The notes under the pieces: model-generated
What the model was told of the DNA's origin: nothing
The model's input: the letters and a program-made list of their open reading frames with translations, nothing else
Database searches by the model: none
Shown: positions 56,125-64,000 of the stretch, in pieces
Position numbering within the stretch: position 1 is the stretch's first letter
Layout: the number at the start of each line of letters is the position of its first letter
Source: Planctomycetaceae bacterium
Lineage (GTDB): Bacteria; Planctomycetota; Planctomycetia; Planctomycetales; Planctomycetaceae
Reading direction: 5' to 3'
Assembly: GCA_041398785.1 (NCBI GenBank)
Contig: JAWKUA010000006.1
Location: forward strand, 298,807-362,806
Length of the DNA stretch: 64,000 nt
Made by a program: the position numbers and the translations under genes

Positions 56125-58220
56125 TCAACAGGCTGTTGTCTCGGCTTCCCTGCCATTGATCCGGTACTGGACGGTCAGCAGCTTTGGCGTTCCCGGAGCG
56201 GGGTCGCCGCCGAAGCTGGCGTTGTAACTGGCGGATACCAGAGTGATCAGAGGCAGATCCGGGCCTGTTTCTGCAACAGCTCGGTTACGTCCTTCGTAGC
56301 ATCGCCGGCACCGTATTCGGCTTTGACGATCTCCAGCCGGACCTTATCGAAGCCGCCTTCGGCCAGCAGTTTGCTGACATCCACACCGTCGCCGGCGACC
56401 TTTTGAGCGATCGCCAGTGCGGTTTCGGTCGCCTGATCCTTCAGTTCCGGAACCTTCATGGCGTCGACGCAGCCTTCAGCGTCTTTCCGCGCTTCGGATA
56501 ACGCGCAGCGCGTCCAGCACCAGCTTCTTTTCTCCGGTCGCAGAGCTGCGGCAAGTGCCTGTTCACACATTTGCCGCTCGCTGATCTTCCGGCAGAACGA
56601 ACTGTCTGGCGATGCGAATGTGGCCGCGCAGAGCCCGCACCTGGTACTGGTTCGACGAAGTCTTCGACAGACCAAAGCGCTGGGAGCCGCGTCTTCCGTC
56701 ATCCATTCTCCCAGCAGACGCGTGCTGATGTCCTGCAGCTTTGCATCGCTGCTTTTCCCGGCGGCGTCCATCGCGGCCAGCGAGTTGGTTCCGCCGACAG
56801 CTCCCAGCACTTCCAGCAGAGCGACCTTCGTAGCAATCGACGACGACTTGTCAACGGCCGCGGAGAGTTCGGCCGCACAGGCTTCCCGATCGAGCCATCC
56901 GGGCACTGGCACTTTCAGGGCCTGCTGAGCCACGGCTGCATCTTCCCTGTGCTTTGGCGACACGACCTGGGAAATCAGCACGGACAGCCTTGCAGCGCAC
57001 GGTTTCGCGCGCCAAGCGTCCAGAGCCGCGCTTGCCGCACGATCGCTGTCGGCGTGATCGCACGAGCAGCTCCGGTACAGCGTCGATGCGCGCTGGCCCA
57101 CGACGACTCGCAACAGCAGCGGATACATTTTCCTTCGGCTTTCGGAAGCAGTGCGACCTGTCCGTCGACTTTTTCGCCCGGCATTTCCGCCAGAGTCGCC
57201 TGAGCGGTCGCGGCCAGATCCGCATCGTTTTCCAGAGCGATCTTCAGCAGCGAAGACAGGCAGGACATCACCCCCGCAGGCCAGCGCGTCGACTGCCGAT
57301 GCGGACGGGTTTCGGACCCTGTTCAGCGGCCTTCAGAATCGCCGACAGAATCGGTGTCCGGCCGATCGGCCATCGCCTGAACAATCAGCGCACGGCCAGT
57401 CGGGAGTCGTTCGGTTCATTTCGTCAACCAGAGCCTGATCGACCGTGCCGCCGGGGAAACTCGCGAGCTGTTAAGTGCGAGCTGGAACAGAGCCTTTCGT
57501 CAGACTGAGAAACTGTTCCAGCGGCAGCGGAATGCCATTGTCTCCCGCGAGGATTGCACCGCGAGTCGCTTCGATGACACGCTGCATCGGAACATCGGCG
57601 CTCGAATTTCGTCATGCAACTTCATGGCCGCTTCGGAGTTGCCGTCCGACAACGGTCGTTCTGCACACAACACGCAGCCGCTTTCGGCAATCGCTGAACG
57701 CACAGCTTCGTTCGCTGTTGCCAGTGACTGGCGGAGCGTTGTCGTTGCGCTTCGTTTCAATTCGACGAGTGCCACAGCGGCGGCCGCAGCGACTTCGGCA
57801 TCCGTGTCCACGAAGCCGGCCGGTCAGCTGATCCACGGCATTGGCATCGCGGCGAACACCGATCGAATTCAGCATTCCGACCAGCAGGCGGCCTTCCAGC
57901 GAATCAGCGGCGTCACGCAATGCTTTATCGGAAGCCTCACCAGGAATGGCCTCCAGCGCGATCCGCGACCACGATGACAGTTGCGGATCGGGAAGCAGCT
58001 TCGCCAGGTCGGCCACGGCCGCTTCGGTGCCATGAATCGCAAGGTTCTTGCAGGCAATGGCTTTCTCAGCGGACGGCGCGTCGGAGCGGAGCACGGCCAG
58101 CAGTTCCGCTTCCTTTGTTGACGAAGCGGCGTCGTCCGCGGCGAACATCGTCGAAGCGCTGATTGTGGAAACGCCGACCGCCAGGGTCAGCATCGTTAGA
58201 GAGATACGGAGTGTTTGCAT
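56125..58220 (-). pseudogene. secreted HEAT-repeat protein, heavily frameshifted
   Basis: The N-terminus is good (MQTLRISLTMLTLAVGVSTI, signal peptide ending near FAAD, start 58220). HEAT-like helices follow: KAIACKNLAIHGTEAAVADL, LSSWSRIALEAIPGEASDKA. Frames then change repeatedly: AEVAAAAAVALVELKRSATT, SLLKIALENDADLAATAQATL, KVALLEVLGAVGGTNSLAAM. The C-terminal domain KVRLEIVKAEYGAGDATKDV and LITLVSASYNASFGGDPAPG resembles the DUF3395-like tail in planctomycete proteins; it ends around 56125, or a little beyond after one more shift. Order is correct and all parts are present, so at least six small indels interrupt one gene of about 690 codons. Whether this is error or decay needs read data. 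Confidence 0.7.
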
Positions 58221-58275
58221 GAGTTGAGTCCGAAAAGTGTATGGTGTCCGAGCGAAGAGATTTCGCGCCGGGGAA

Positions 58276-59588
58276 TCAAGCCACAGGAAACGTGCGATCT
58301 ACACTCGCCACGGTTTCCCGCAGGGCCTCAGACCGCAGGCGGTTGGCTTCTTCGTCGTTGATGAACATGTTGGTTGCGTTGTCGTACTTCACGGTGCGAT
58401 TCAGCATCCAGCGCGACGTTAGCCGCGTGGCAGGCGATGTGAGCGTTGCAGGCCGCGTCGGCATTGCCTTTCGGCTGACTGAGGTCTTGACACCAGTCCA
58501 GGAAATCGCGAACGTGGAACGTCGCCGGATAACCGCCACCTCGACTTGCCGGCCAGCCAGTTCGGAGAACTCAGCACCAGCTTGCGCTGTCACCCGCTTC
58601 GGCCAAGCCGGTTTCGCCTTCGAACCGCACAGGACACGAACCCAGCGGAATCCAGCCGGTTTCGCGGAAGATCAGTTCGATGCCGCTTTCGTAGCGCGAC
58701 CAGGTGGCCGTCCTTCGGTGCGTTGTATTCGACGGGAGGCGGACGGTCTCCGACCGCCCACTGGCAGAGATCGACGCAGTGCGAGCCCCATTCCAGAACA
58801 CCGCCGCCGTTGAAGGCACCGACGAAACCGCCGCCCTTTTCGAAGTTGAAACCATCCAGCAGCGCGGGGTTGTACGGACGCCACGCGGCCGGCCCCAGAT
58901 ACATGTCCCAGTCAACAACGTCGGGATCAGGCGCGGCTTCTGCCGGCAGCCAGCCGCTCATCAGAGCCTGCATCCCGGCCGGATGAGCATAGACCTTCTT
59001 CAGTTTGCCGAGCTTTCCGGTGCGGGCCAGCTCGCAGGCAAATGCGAAGTGCGGAAGATTGCGCCGCTGAGTTCCCGCCTGGAAAACGCGACCGGTTCGC
59101 TTCATGGTGTCGGCCAGAATGAGACTCTGGCTGATGTTCTTGGTGACCGGTTTTTCGCAGTACATGTCCTTACCGGCACGAGCCGCAGTCATAGCTGCGG
59201 TGGCATGCCAGTTCGGTCCGGTCGCGATCAGCACGGCGTCGATGTCACTGCGATCAAGCAGTTCGCGGAAGTCGCGATACATCGCGCAGTGTTCGTTGCC
59301 GTATTTGTCGTCGGCGATTTTCTTGACGGCGATGCGGCGTTTTTCCTTCACGTCGCAGACCGCGATGAACTGGACATCCGGCTGTTCCAGAAAGCAGCCG
59401 AGGTCGTACGTGCCGCGATTTCCGATCCCGATGCCTCCGACGACAACGCGTTCGCTGGGAGCGACTGCACCATCGCGGCCCAGCGCCGAACTGGGAATGA
59501 TGGTCGGCGCCAGAACGGCGGCACCCGCCGCGCTGACGGCCGATTGCAGAAACCGACGCCGAGGAAGTTGCGTGATCTGTTTCGTCAT
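58276..59588 (-). pseudogene. Tat-exported Gfo/Idh/MocA oxidoreductase, frameshifted C-terminus
   Basis: The start is ATG 59588 with AGGAG 7 bases upstream, and a twin-arginine-like leader LPRRRFLQSAVSAAGAAVLA. The Rossmann region GIGIGNRGTYDLGCF, EKPV in YCEKPVTKNISQS, and the family block GGVLEWGSHCVDLCQWAVGD are in one clean frame. After APKDGHLV (near 58715) homology continues in other frames: RYESGIELIFRETGWIP and then LAGRQVEV and NRTVKYDNATNMFINDEEAN, ending at 58276. Two to four indels lie between about 58390 and 58715. A complete protein would have ~435 residues. It probably oxidises a sugar derivative in the periplasm and follows the aldolase gene by 132 bp. Confidence 0.8.
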
Positions 59589-59720
59589 GCCTGGACTCCT
59601 GAACGGGTGAGGCGCTGGCTCGACGGAACAGAGGTCGGCCCGCCAGCAGCGCGTGTCGCATATGACGGCAGCATAACCTTGCGCGCAGCCGCACGCCACG
59701 TACCGACGTTCACAGGAGCG

Positions 59721-60482
59721 TCACTTCGTCATCGCTCTCAGCGACTTCAGAGTGCTTCCGGCCGCGCCGGCCAGCAGCAGCGTGTCGACACCGGCGGTGA
59801 TCAGCGTGCAACCGCGTTCGACCCAGGACTGAACTGCGTCTGCGGAAATCGCGAAGCAGCCAACGGCGACATTGGCCTTCAGACATGTCGCGATTATATG
59901 GTCGACAGCCGCAACAACGTCGGGGTCGTCCACCTGGCCCATCTTCCCCATGCTGGCGGCCAGATCGTACGGACCGAGCTGCACTCCATCGATTCCCTCG
60001 ACCTGGACAATGGACTCGATGTTGTCGACAGCCAGCGCGTGTTCGGCCTGAACAATCACGGCCACGCTGTCGTTCGCCGATTCGACGTACTGCTGAAACC
60101 GAAGTCCGTAGCCCTGCGCGCGAGCCAGTCCGACTCCGCGCGAACCGGCGGGTGAATATCGTGACCAGCGCACAACATCAGCGGCCTGGTCCGGCGTATT
60201 GACCATCGGCACGATGACACCGGCCGCGCCGATGTCCAGAGTTCTCTTGATGGAAGCTTCCGACGCCGCAGGTACGCGAATGACGCACGCCAGACGGTGA
60301 CTGACCGCCTGCAGGATTCTCAGCAGATCCGGCGTTTCCAGAGGACCATGCTCACCGTCGATAAACAGCCAGTCGAATCCGATTTCAGCGAAGATCTCCG
60401 ACACGGCGGGGGTGCTGAGCGTCACCATCGTGCCCAGCAGCGGTTCACGATTTTTCAGTCGGGAGCGAAACGAGGAATTCAT
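59721..60482 (-). CDS. HpcH/HpaI family aldolase (4-hydroxy-2-oxoheptanedioate aldolase-like)
   Basis: A 253-residue class II pyruvate-type aldolase. The family blocks are LFIDGEHGPLETPDLLRILQ, VIVPMVNTPDQAADVVRWSR, VQAEHALAVDNIESI with the metal-binding Glu, and DGVQLGPYDLAASMG with the metal-binding Asp. Such enzymes cleave 4-hydroxy-2-oxoacids, such as KDG-like sugar acids or homoprotocatechuate products, to pyruvate and an aldehyde. It lies 165 bp downstream of a TRAP transporter on the same strand, which suits uptake and cleavage of a sugar acid, but the pathway is inferred from context. Confidence 0.92.
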   Translation of the reverse strand: MNSSFRSRLKNREPLLGTMVTLSTPAVSEIFAEIGFDWLFIDGEHGPLETPDLLRILQAVSHRLACVIRVPAASEASIKRTLDIGAAGVIVPMVNTPDQAADVVRWSRYSPAGSRGVGLARAQGYGLRFQQYVESANDSVAVIVQAEHALAVDNIESIVQVEGIDGVQLGPYDLAASMGKMGQVDDPDVVAAVDHIIATCLKANVAVGCFAISADAVQSWVERGCTLITAGVDTLLLAGAAGSTLKSLRAMTK

Positions 60483-60647
60483 GTCGCGCGGATCCGGGGA
60501 GGAAAAAGAAACTGCCGTTCAAAGCAGCCGGTCATTTGCATGGTCACGGAACGAAACGCGGGATCGCATCTGTCGAGTTTGTGGTTCACACACAGATCGG
60601 TGACACGGCGGAGGTCCGTGAAAAGCGATCTGTCTGAACCGGCGGCA

Positions 60648-61949
60648 CTACAGAAACTGGGGCACGACAAGCTTCGGCAGAAACAACACAATCTCCGGAA
60701 AGAGCACCACCGCAGCCAGCAGGACCAGCATTGGCAGCAGAATAACAGCAACGTCCCGCAGCGCCTCAACGACGCGGATCTTGCCGAGCGAACAGGCGAT
60801 CAGCAGACACAGTCCATAGGGCGGCGTCACCAGACCGACGGCCAGCGAAATCACGCCGATGATCGCAAAGTGAATCGGGTGCATTCCGGTTCCTTCGGCC
60901 AACGGCAGCAGCACGGTCCCCAGGATGATGATGGCGGGAATTGCGTCAATGAACATGCCGACAAACAGAAACGAAAGAGCGACGATGCCACCCGTCGTCG
61001 CAACGTTCGTGTTCCAGCCGGACATCACTTCGACAAGCGCCTGAGGAACGCGGAACCAGGCCAGCAGCGAACCGAACGCCGAAGCAGTCCCGATGCAGAA
61101 CAGGGATATTGCGGCCAGCCGCGCTGATTCGTAAAGGATCTCGGGAAACTGTTTCACGGAAATCGAGCGATAGACGGCACCGCCCAGAATCGCCGAGTAG
61201 ATCACGGCGACGACGGAGGCTTCCGTCGGTGTAAACAGCCCGGCGACAATTCCCCCGACAATGATGACCGGTGTCACCAGCGCCAGCGACGACTTCGCCA
61301 GAGCCTGCAGGAACTCCTTCAGTGATGCCCTGCTGTACGTCGGATAGCCTCGCGTTTTTGCATACACCAGCACTGTCCCCATCATGCTGACAGCAATCAG
61401 AATTCCCGGCACAACACCGGCGATGAACAATCCGCCGATTGACACAGACATCAGACCACCCCAGACGATCATCAGGATGCTGGGCGGAATGATGACTCCC
61501 ATCACCGAGGAACAGGCTGTGATGGCAACGGAAAATTCGGCGTCGTAACCCTGCTTCTTCATCGCCGGAATCATCAGCGCACCGATGCCGGCCGCATCCG
61601 CTGTCGACGAACCGGAGATTCCCGCGAACAGCATGCTGACCATCACATTCACGTGTCCCAGACCTCCCGGCAGATGACCGACGGAAGTCGTCGCCAGCCG
61701 GACCAGCCGTTCGGTAATGCCGGCGGAATTCATCAGGTTGGCGGCCAGCAGAAAGAATGGAACAGCCAGCAGAATAAAGCTGTTGTACGACTTCCACATC
61801 TCGTTGATCAGCAGCACGGGAGTCAGCCGCTCGTCAACCAGAATGACCGGGATGCACGCCAGCCCCAGCGCGAACGCAACCGGAACCCGAATCACGATCA
61901 AAACGGCAAACGTCCCGAACAAAACCATGGCCGCTTCGCCAGGCAGCAT
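60648..61949 (-). CDS. dctM: TRAP transporter large permease (DctM)
   Basis: A 433-residue integral membrane protein. Signature blocks are MVSMLFAGISGSSTADAAGIG, a PPSILMIVWGGLMS region, VTPVIIVGGIVAGLFTPTEA and the C-terminal FAIIGVISLAVGLVTPPYGL. It forms the sodium-driven channel subunit with DctQ. It follows dctQ by two bases, so translation is tightly coupled. The TRAP system imports a carboxylate captured by the DctP subunit encoded first in this operon. Confidence 0.95.
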   Translation of the reverse strand: MLPGEAAMVLFGTFAVLIVIRVPVAFALGLACIPVILVDERLTPVLLINEMWKSYNSFILLAVPFFLLAANLMNSAGITERLVRLATTSVGHLPGGLGHVNVMVSMLFAGISGSSTADAAGIGALMIPAMKKQGYDAEFSVAITACSSVMGVIIPPSILMIVWGGLMSVSIGGLFIAGVVPGILIAVSMMGTVLVYAKTRGYPTYSRASLKEFLQALAKSSLALVTPVIIVGGIVAGLFTPTEASVVAVIYSAILGGAVYRSISVKQFPEILYESARLAAISLFCIGTASAFGSLLAWFRVPQALVEVMSGWNTNVATTGGIVALSFLFVGMFIDAIPAIIILGTVLLPLAEGTGMHPIHFAIIGVISLAVGLVTPPYGLCLLIACSLGKIRVVEALRDVAVILLPMLVLLAAVVLFPEIVLFLPKLVVPQFL

Positions 61950-61951
61950 CG

Positions 61952-62440
61952 TCAGGCTCCCGGCTCAGGGCGCACGATCACGCGGACGTCGAAGACAATC
62001 TTTTCCGCAAGAAACAGCAGCCACGTCACGCCCGCCAGCGGAAACGACACGTAGATGCTCAGCATGTTGATGCCGCTCATTTCTGAATTCTGCAGCCAGC
62101 CGAATTCCGCAAAGTCGTAGCCGTACCACGTAAAGATCACTGCCAGCACTGCCATTGCCAGATGCACGATCAGCCGCCCCACGCTGATCTGGCGATGCGT
62201 TTCCGGGCGGGGCAGCAGGTCGACGTCAAAGTGGGTCCCGTCGCGGACCGCGATCATCGAACCCAGCATGATGATCCAGACAAAACAGAACCTGGCGGCT
62301 TCCTCCGTCCAGATGTACCGCGGCACGGCGTCGACATAGCGAGAAATGATCTGCAGCAAAACGGGAACAATCATGACCGCCATCAGCACCGTCATGACGA
62401 TCTTCAGCACAAGGCAATAGCCGTTCAGCAATCGCGTCAT
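61952..62440 (-). CDS. dctQ: TRAP transporter small permease (DctQ)
   Basis: A 162-residue four-helix membrane protein. Its helices are LVLKIVMTVLMAVMIVPVLL, the RYIWTEEAARFCFVWIIMLG block typical of DctQ, VHLAMAVLAVIFTWYGYDFA, and VSFPLAGVTWLLFLAEKIV. The ATG at 62440 overlaps the dctP stop by one base (TGATG). It pairs with DctM. Confidence 0.94.
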   Translation of the reverse strand: MTRLLNGYCLVLKIVMTVLMAVMIVPVLLQIISRYVDAVPRYIWTEEAARFCFVWIIMLGSMIAVRDGTHFDVDLLPRPETHRQISVGRLIVHLAMAVLAVIFTWYGYDFAEFGWLQNSEMSGINMLSIYVSFPLAGVTWLLFLAEKIVFDVRVIVRPEPGA

Positions 62441-63501
62441 CAGCGGCTGTCTCCGGAAGCGGACTCGACAGCGTTGACGCGGGCATACACCTCGTCGGCA
62501 CCGATCTCTTTCGCGTACGCCGCCTTGACAGGTTCCGCGAGGTTCAGCAATTCATCCCGCTGTGTGAAGGGATGCAGCCGCAGCTTTCCTTCCGCTTCCA
62601 TCGCCTGCAGGACTTCCGAGTCTTCAGTGGATTCCAAGTGACGGCCGTACGCGCCCGCTTCGCGCCCGGCGCGAAGAATCGCCGACTGCAGATCCGGGGG
62701 CAGCCGGTCAAAGGTCTTGCCGCTGAAGCACAGCGGCCGGACAGTGATCGCGTGCCGAGTCAGTGAGATTTCCGGGCCGACTTCATAGAACTTCATCTGC
62801 CGGATTCCGGCCGCTTCGTTTTCCGCCGCGTCAATCACGCCCGTCTGGATCGCGTTGTAGATCTCGCTGTACGAAATCACGGTCGGCGACGCGCTGATTG
62901 CCTGAAAGATCCGAGTCTGAATCGGAGCCCCCATGACTCGCAGAGTCAAACCCTTCAGATCGGCCATCGTCGTGACCGGCCTGTTGACGATCAGATTGCG
63001 CGTGCCGCCGCCGGCGTAACCGATAATCATCACATCGGCCTTCCGTCGAACTTCATCGACGATCGGCTGAAACGCGTCACTTTCCAGAACCGCGTTCCAG
63101 TGGTCCAGGTCGCGGAACAGAAACGGCATGTCCATCAGCGGAGCCGCATCGGAAAACGTCGACATGTGCGCCGGCGAAACGATGCCATAGTCCACCGACA
63201 GGCCCTGACTCATGTACGCGAAATAGTCCTTCTCCAGTCCCAGTTCACTGTTCAGATACACTTCAAACTCAACAGGTCCGTCGTAGTACTCCTTCACCAG
63301 TTCCTCGAACCTGCGAATGGTGCGCGTGAATGCGTGCTTCTCGTCGAACTGGGACGCGCCCCGCAGCGTGATCGTCTCCGTCGATCCACCAACCCCGCTT
63401 CCTGCGCCTTTGTTTCGGTGACTGCCGGAGCGCAGCACCAACACGGAGATGCCGACGGTCAGCAGCGCCGCCAGCAGAACGATGAGTGCGGTGGATTTCA
63501 T
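62440..63501 (-). CDS. dctP: TRAP transporter substrate-binding protein (DctP)
   Basis: A 353-residue periplasmic binding protein. The N-terminus MKSTALIVLLAALLTVGISV is an uncleaved or weakly cleaved signal helix, followed by a Gly/Ser-rich linker. DctP blocks are FRDLDHWNAVLESDAF, RPVTTMADLKGLTLRVMGAP (carrying the carboxylate-binding Arg) and AIQTGVIDAAENEAAGI. The ligand is most likely a sugar acid or related carboxylate, given the aldolase downstream. A tandem repeat lies 65-105 bp upstream of the start. Confidence 0.95.
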   Translation of the reverse strand: MKSTALIVLLAALLTVGISVLVLRSGSHRNKGAGSGVGGSTETITLRGASQFDEKHAFTRTIRRFEELVKEYYDGPVEFEVYLNSELGLEKDYFAYMSQGLSVDYGIVSPAHMSTFSDAAPLMDMPFLFRDLDHWNAVLESDAFQPIVDEVRRKADVMIIGYAGGGTRNLIVNRPVTTMADLKGLTLRVMGAPIQTRIFQAISASPTVISYSEIYNAIQTGVIDAAENEAAGIRQMKFYEVGPEISLTRHAITVRPLCFSGKTFDRLPPDLQSAILRAGREAGAYGRHLESTEDSEVLQAMEAEGKLRLHPFTQRDELLNLAEPVKAAYAKEIGADEVYARVNAVESASGDSR

Positions 63502-63876
63502 GCGGGGACAGTCGCCAGAGGCTCAAGCGGATCAAAGGGCGCCTGACAGACTATCACCGTTTGCCGCCACTGCCAAACCGAGCCACTGCCAAACTGAGCC
63601 GCTGCCCGGGCGATGTCACCGGTTCAAGCCGCAGACAGTTCCATGCCGTCGCGAACGACCGGCGACGGAGCCCACGAGTCAGCTCAACGATGGTCCGTCA
63701 TGGAATAGCCGCGCCGATTAGCAACCGCGAGACCGGCGCCGGAACGAACCGGACGGCGGGGCGACGTGACGCGCAGACTTTCAGGCACGGTGCGCATCCG
63801 ACGTGCCGCGCGCGGGGCCGTGATGTTCGACGAACCGCAGCTTTCGACACTTCGTGCGCCGTCGCCAGCGGTGACT
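63502..63876. promoter_or_regulatory. TRAP operon upstream region with tandem repeats
   Basis: A 375-bp gap with no supported gene. It contains GCCACTGCCAAACCGA (63566-63581), GCCACTGCCAAACTGA (63582-63597) and a partial third copy GCCGCTGCC (63598-63606), a 16-bp period. Placement just ahead of dctP suits an operator or an enhancer-like site. No promoter boxes can be named. Confidence 0.4.
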
Positions 63877-64000
63877 TCAAATGACGCCAGCCAGTTCCTG
63901 CAGCAGACGCCAGTTTTCAAGCCGGTCTTCCATAGCGCGAATCAGAACTTCCGACGGGTTGCCGTCACTGTCGAAGTGTTTGGCGAAGCGGCCTTCGCTG
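63877..64000 (-). CDS. unidentified protein, C-terminal fragment
   Basis: Forty codons remain, ending at a TGA at 63877-63879. They read SEGRFAKHFDSDGNPSEVLI followed by RAMEDRLENWRLLQELAGVI. This is hydrophilic and helical and looks like the end of a cytoplasmic enzyme. The family cannot be named from so short a piece. It lies upstream of the TRAP operon on the same strand and could belong to the same sugar-acid pathway. Confidence 0.6.
   Translation of the reverse strand, partial: SEGRFAKHFDSDGNPSEVLIRAMEDRLENWRLLQELAGVI

Overview
The window looks like chromosomal DNA of a planctomycete (Planctomycetota, probably Planctomycetales). This rests on gene content: DUF1549/DUF1553 (PSD1-type) proteins paired with Tat-exported DUF1501 proteins, a DUF1080 protein, a sulfatase, secreted esterases, Gfo/Idh/MocA oxidoreductases, a prenyltransferase-repeat protein and a MoxR-DUF58-BatA operon with a giant coiled-coil protein. 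The DNA is G+C-rich, and intergenic DNA is full of short palindromic repeats. Genus and species cannot be told from the sequence alone.

Layout. 1-11.6 kb: surface polymer-degradation genes (the C-terminus of one DUF1501 protein, a DUF1549/DUF1553-DUF1501 pair, a DUF1080 protein, a frameshifted PSD1 protein-DUF1501 pair, and a solo DUF1501 on the minus strand). 11.8-19.7 kb: secreted hydrolases (S9 peptidase, sulfatase, alpha/beta-hydrolase, beta-lactamase-fold esterase, and a frameshifted glycosidase-like protein). 19.8-23.8 kb: DUF2156 acyltransferase, GNAT protein, sulfotransferase. 23.9-27.9 kb: an esterase and a 991-residue protein fusing an alpha/beta-hydrolase domain to an SMP-30/gluconolactonase propeller. 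28.1-36.5 kb: a minus-strand catabolic gene set (Gfo/Idh/MocA, SDR, CoA-transferase, MHS transporter, hydroxyacid-oxoacid transhydrogenase, methylmalonate-semialdehyde dehydrogenase). It is interrupted by a REP-associated tyrosine transposase (RAYT) with matching REP hairpins on both sides. 36.8-50.6 kb: a six-gene minus-strand operon with overlapping starts and stops (MoxR ATPase, DUF58, BatA-like, VWA/GATase-like membrane protein, 1881-residue coiled-coil membrane protein, prenyltransferase-repeat protein). 50.8-53.8 kb: MFS transporter, a small conserved protein and an aspartoacylase-family protein. 53.8-56.1 kb: a degraded RHS/YD-repeat gene colonised by palindromes, then a more AT-rich stretch. 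56.1-64 kb: a frameshifted HEAT-repeat protein, a frameshifted Gfo/Idh/MocA protein, an HpcH/HpaI aldolase, a complete TRAP transporter (DctP-DctQ-DctM) and the end of one further gene.

Two themes stand out. The first is the density of palindromic repeat families, including a RAYT with cognate REPs inside an operon. The second is the tight clustering of single-base frameshifts at about 7.6-8.2, 19.2-19.7, 47.0-47.6 and 53.8-59 kb. Reading frames outside these patches are clean, so the patches are either local sequence or assembly errors or real decay; raw reads would decide. No tRNA, rRNA, CRISPR array or complete insertion sequence was recognised.
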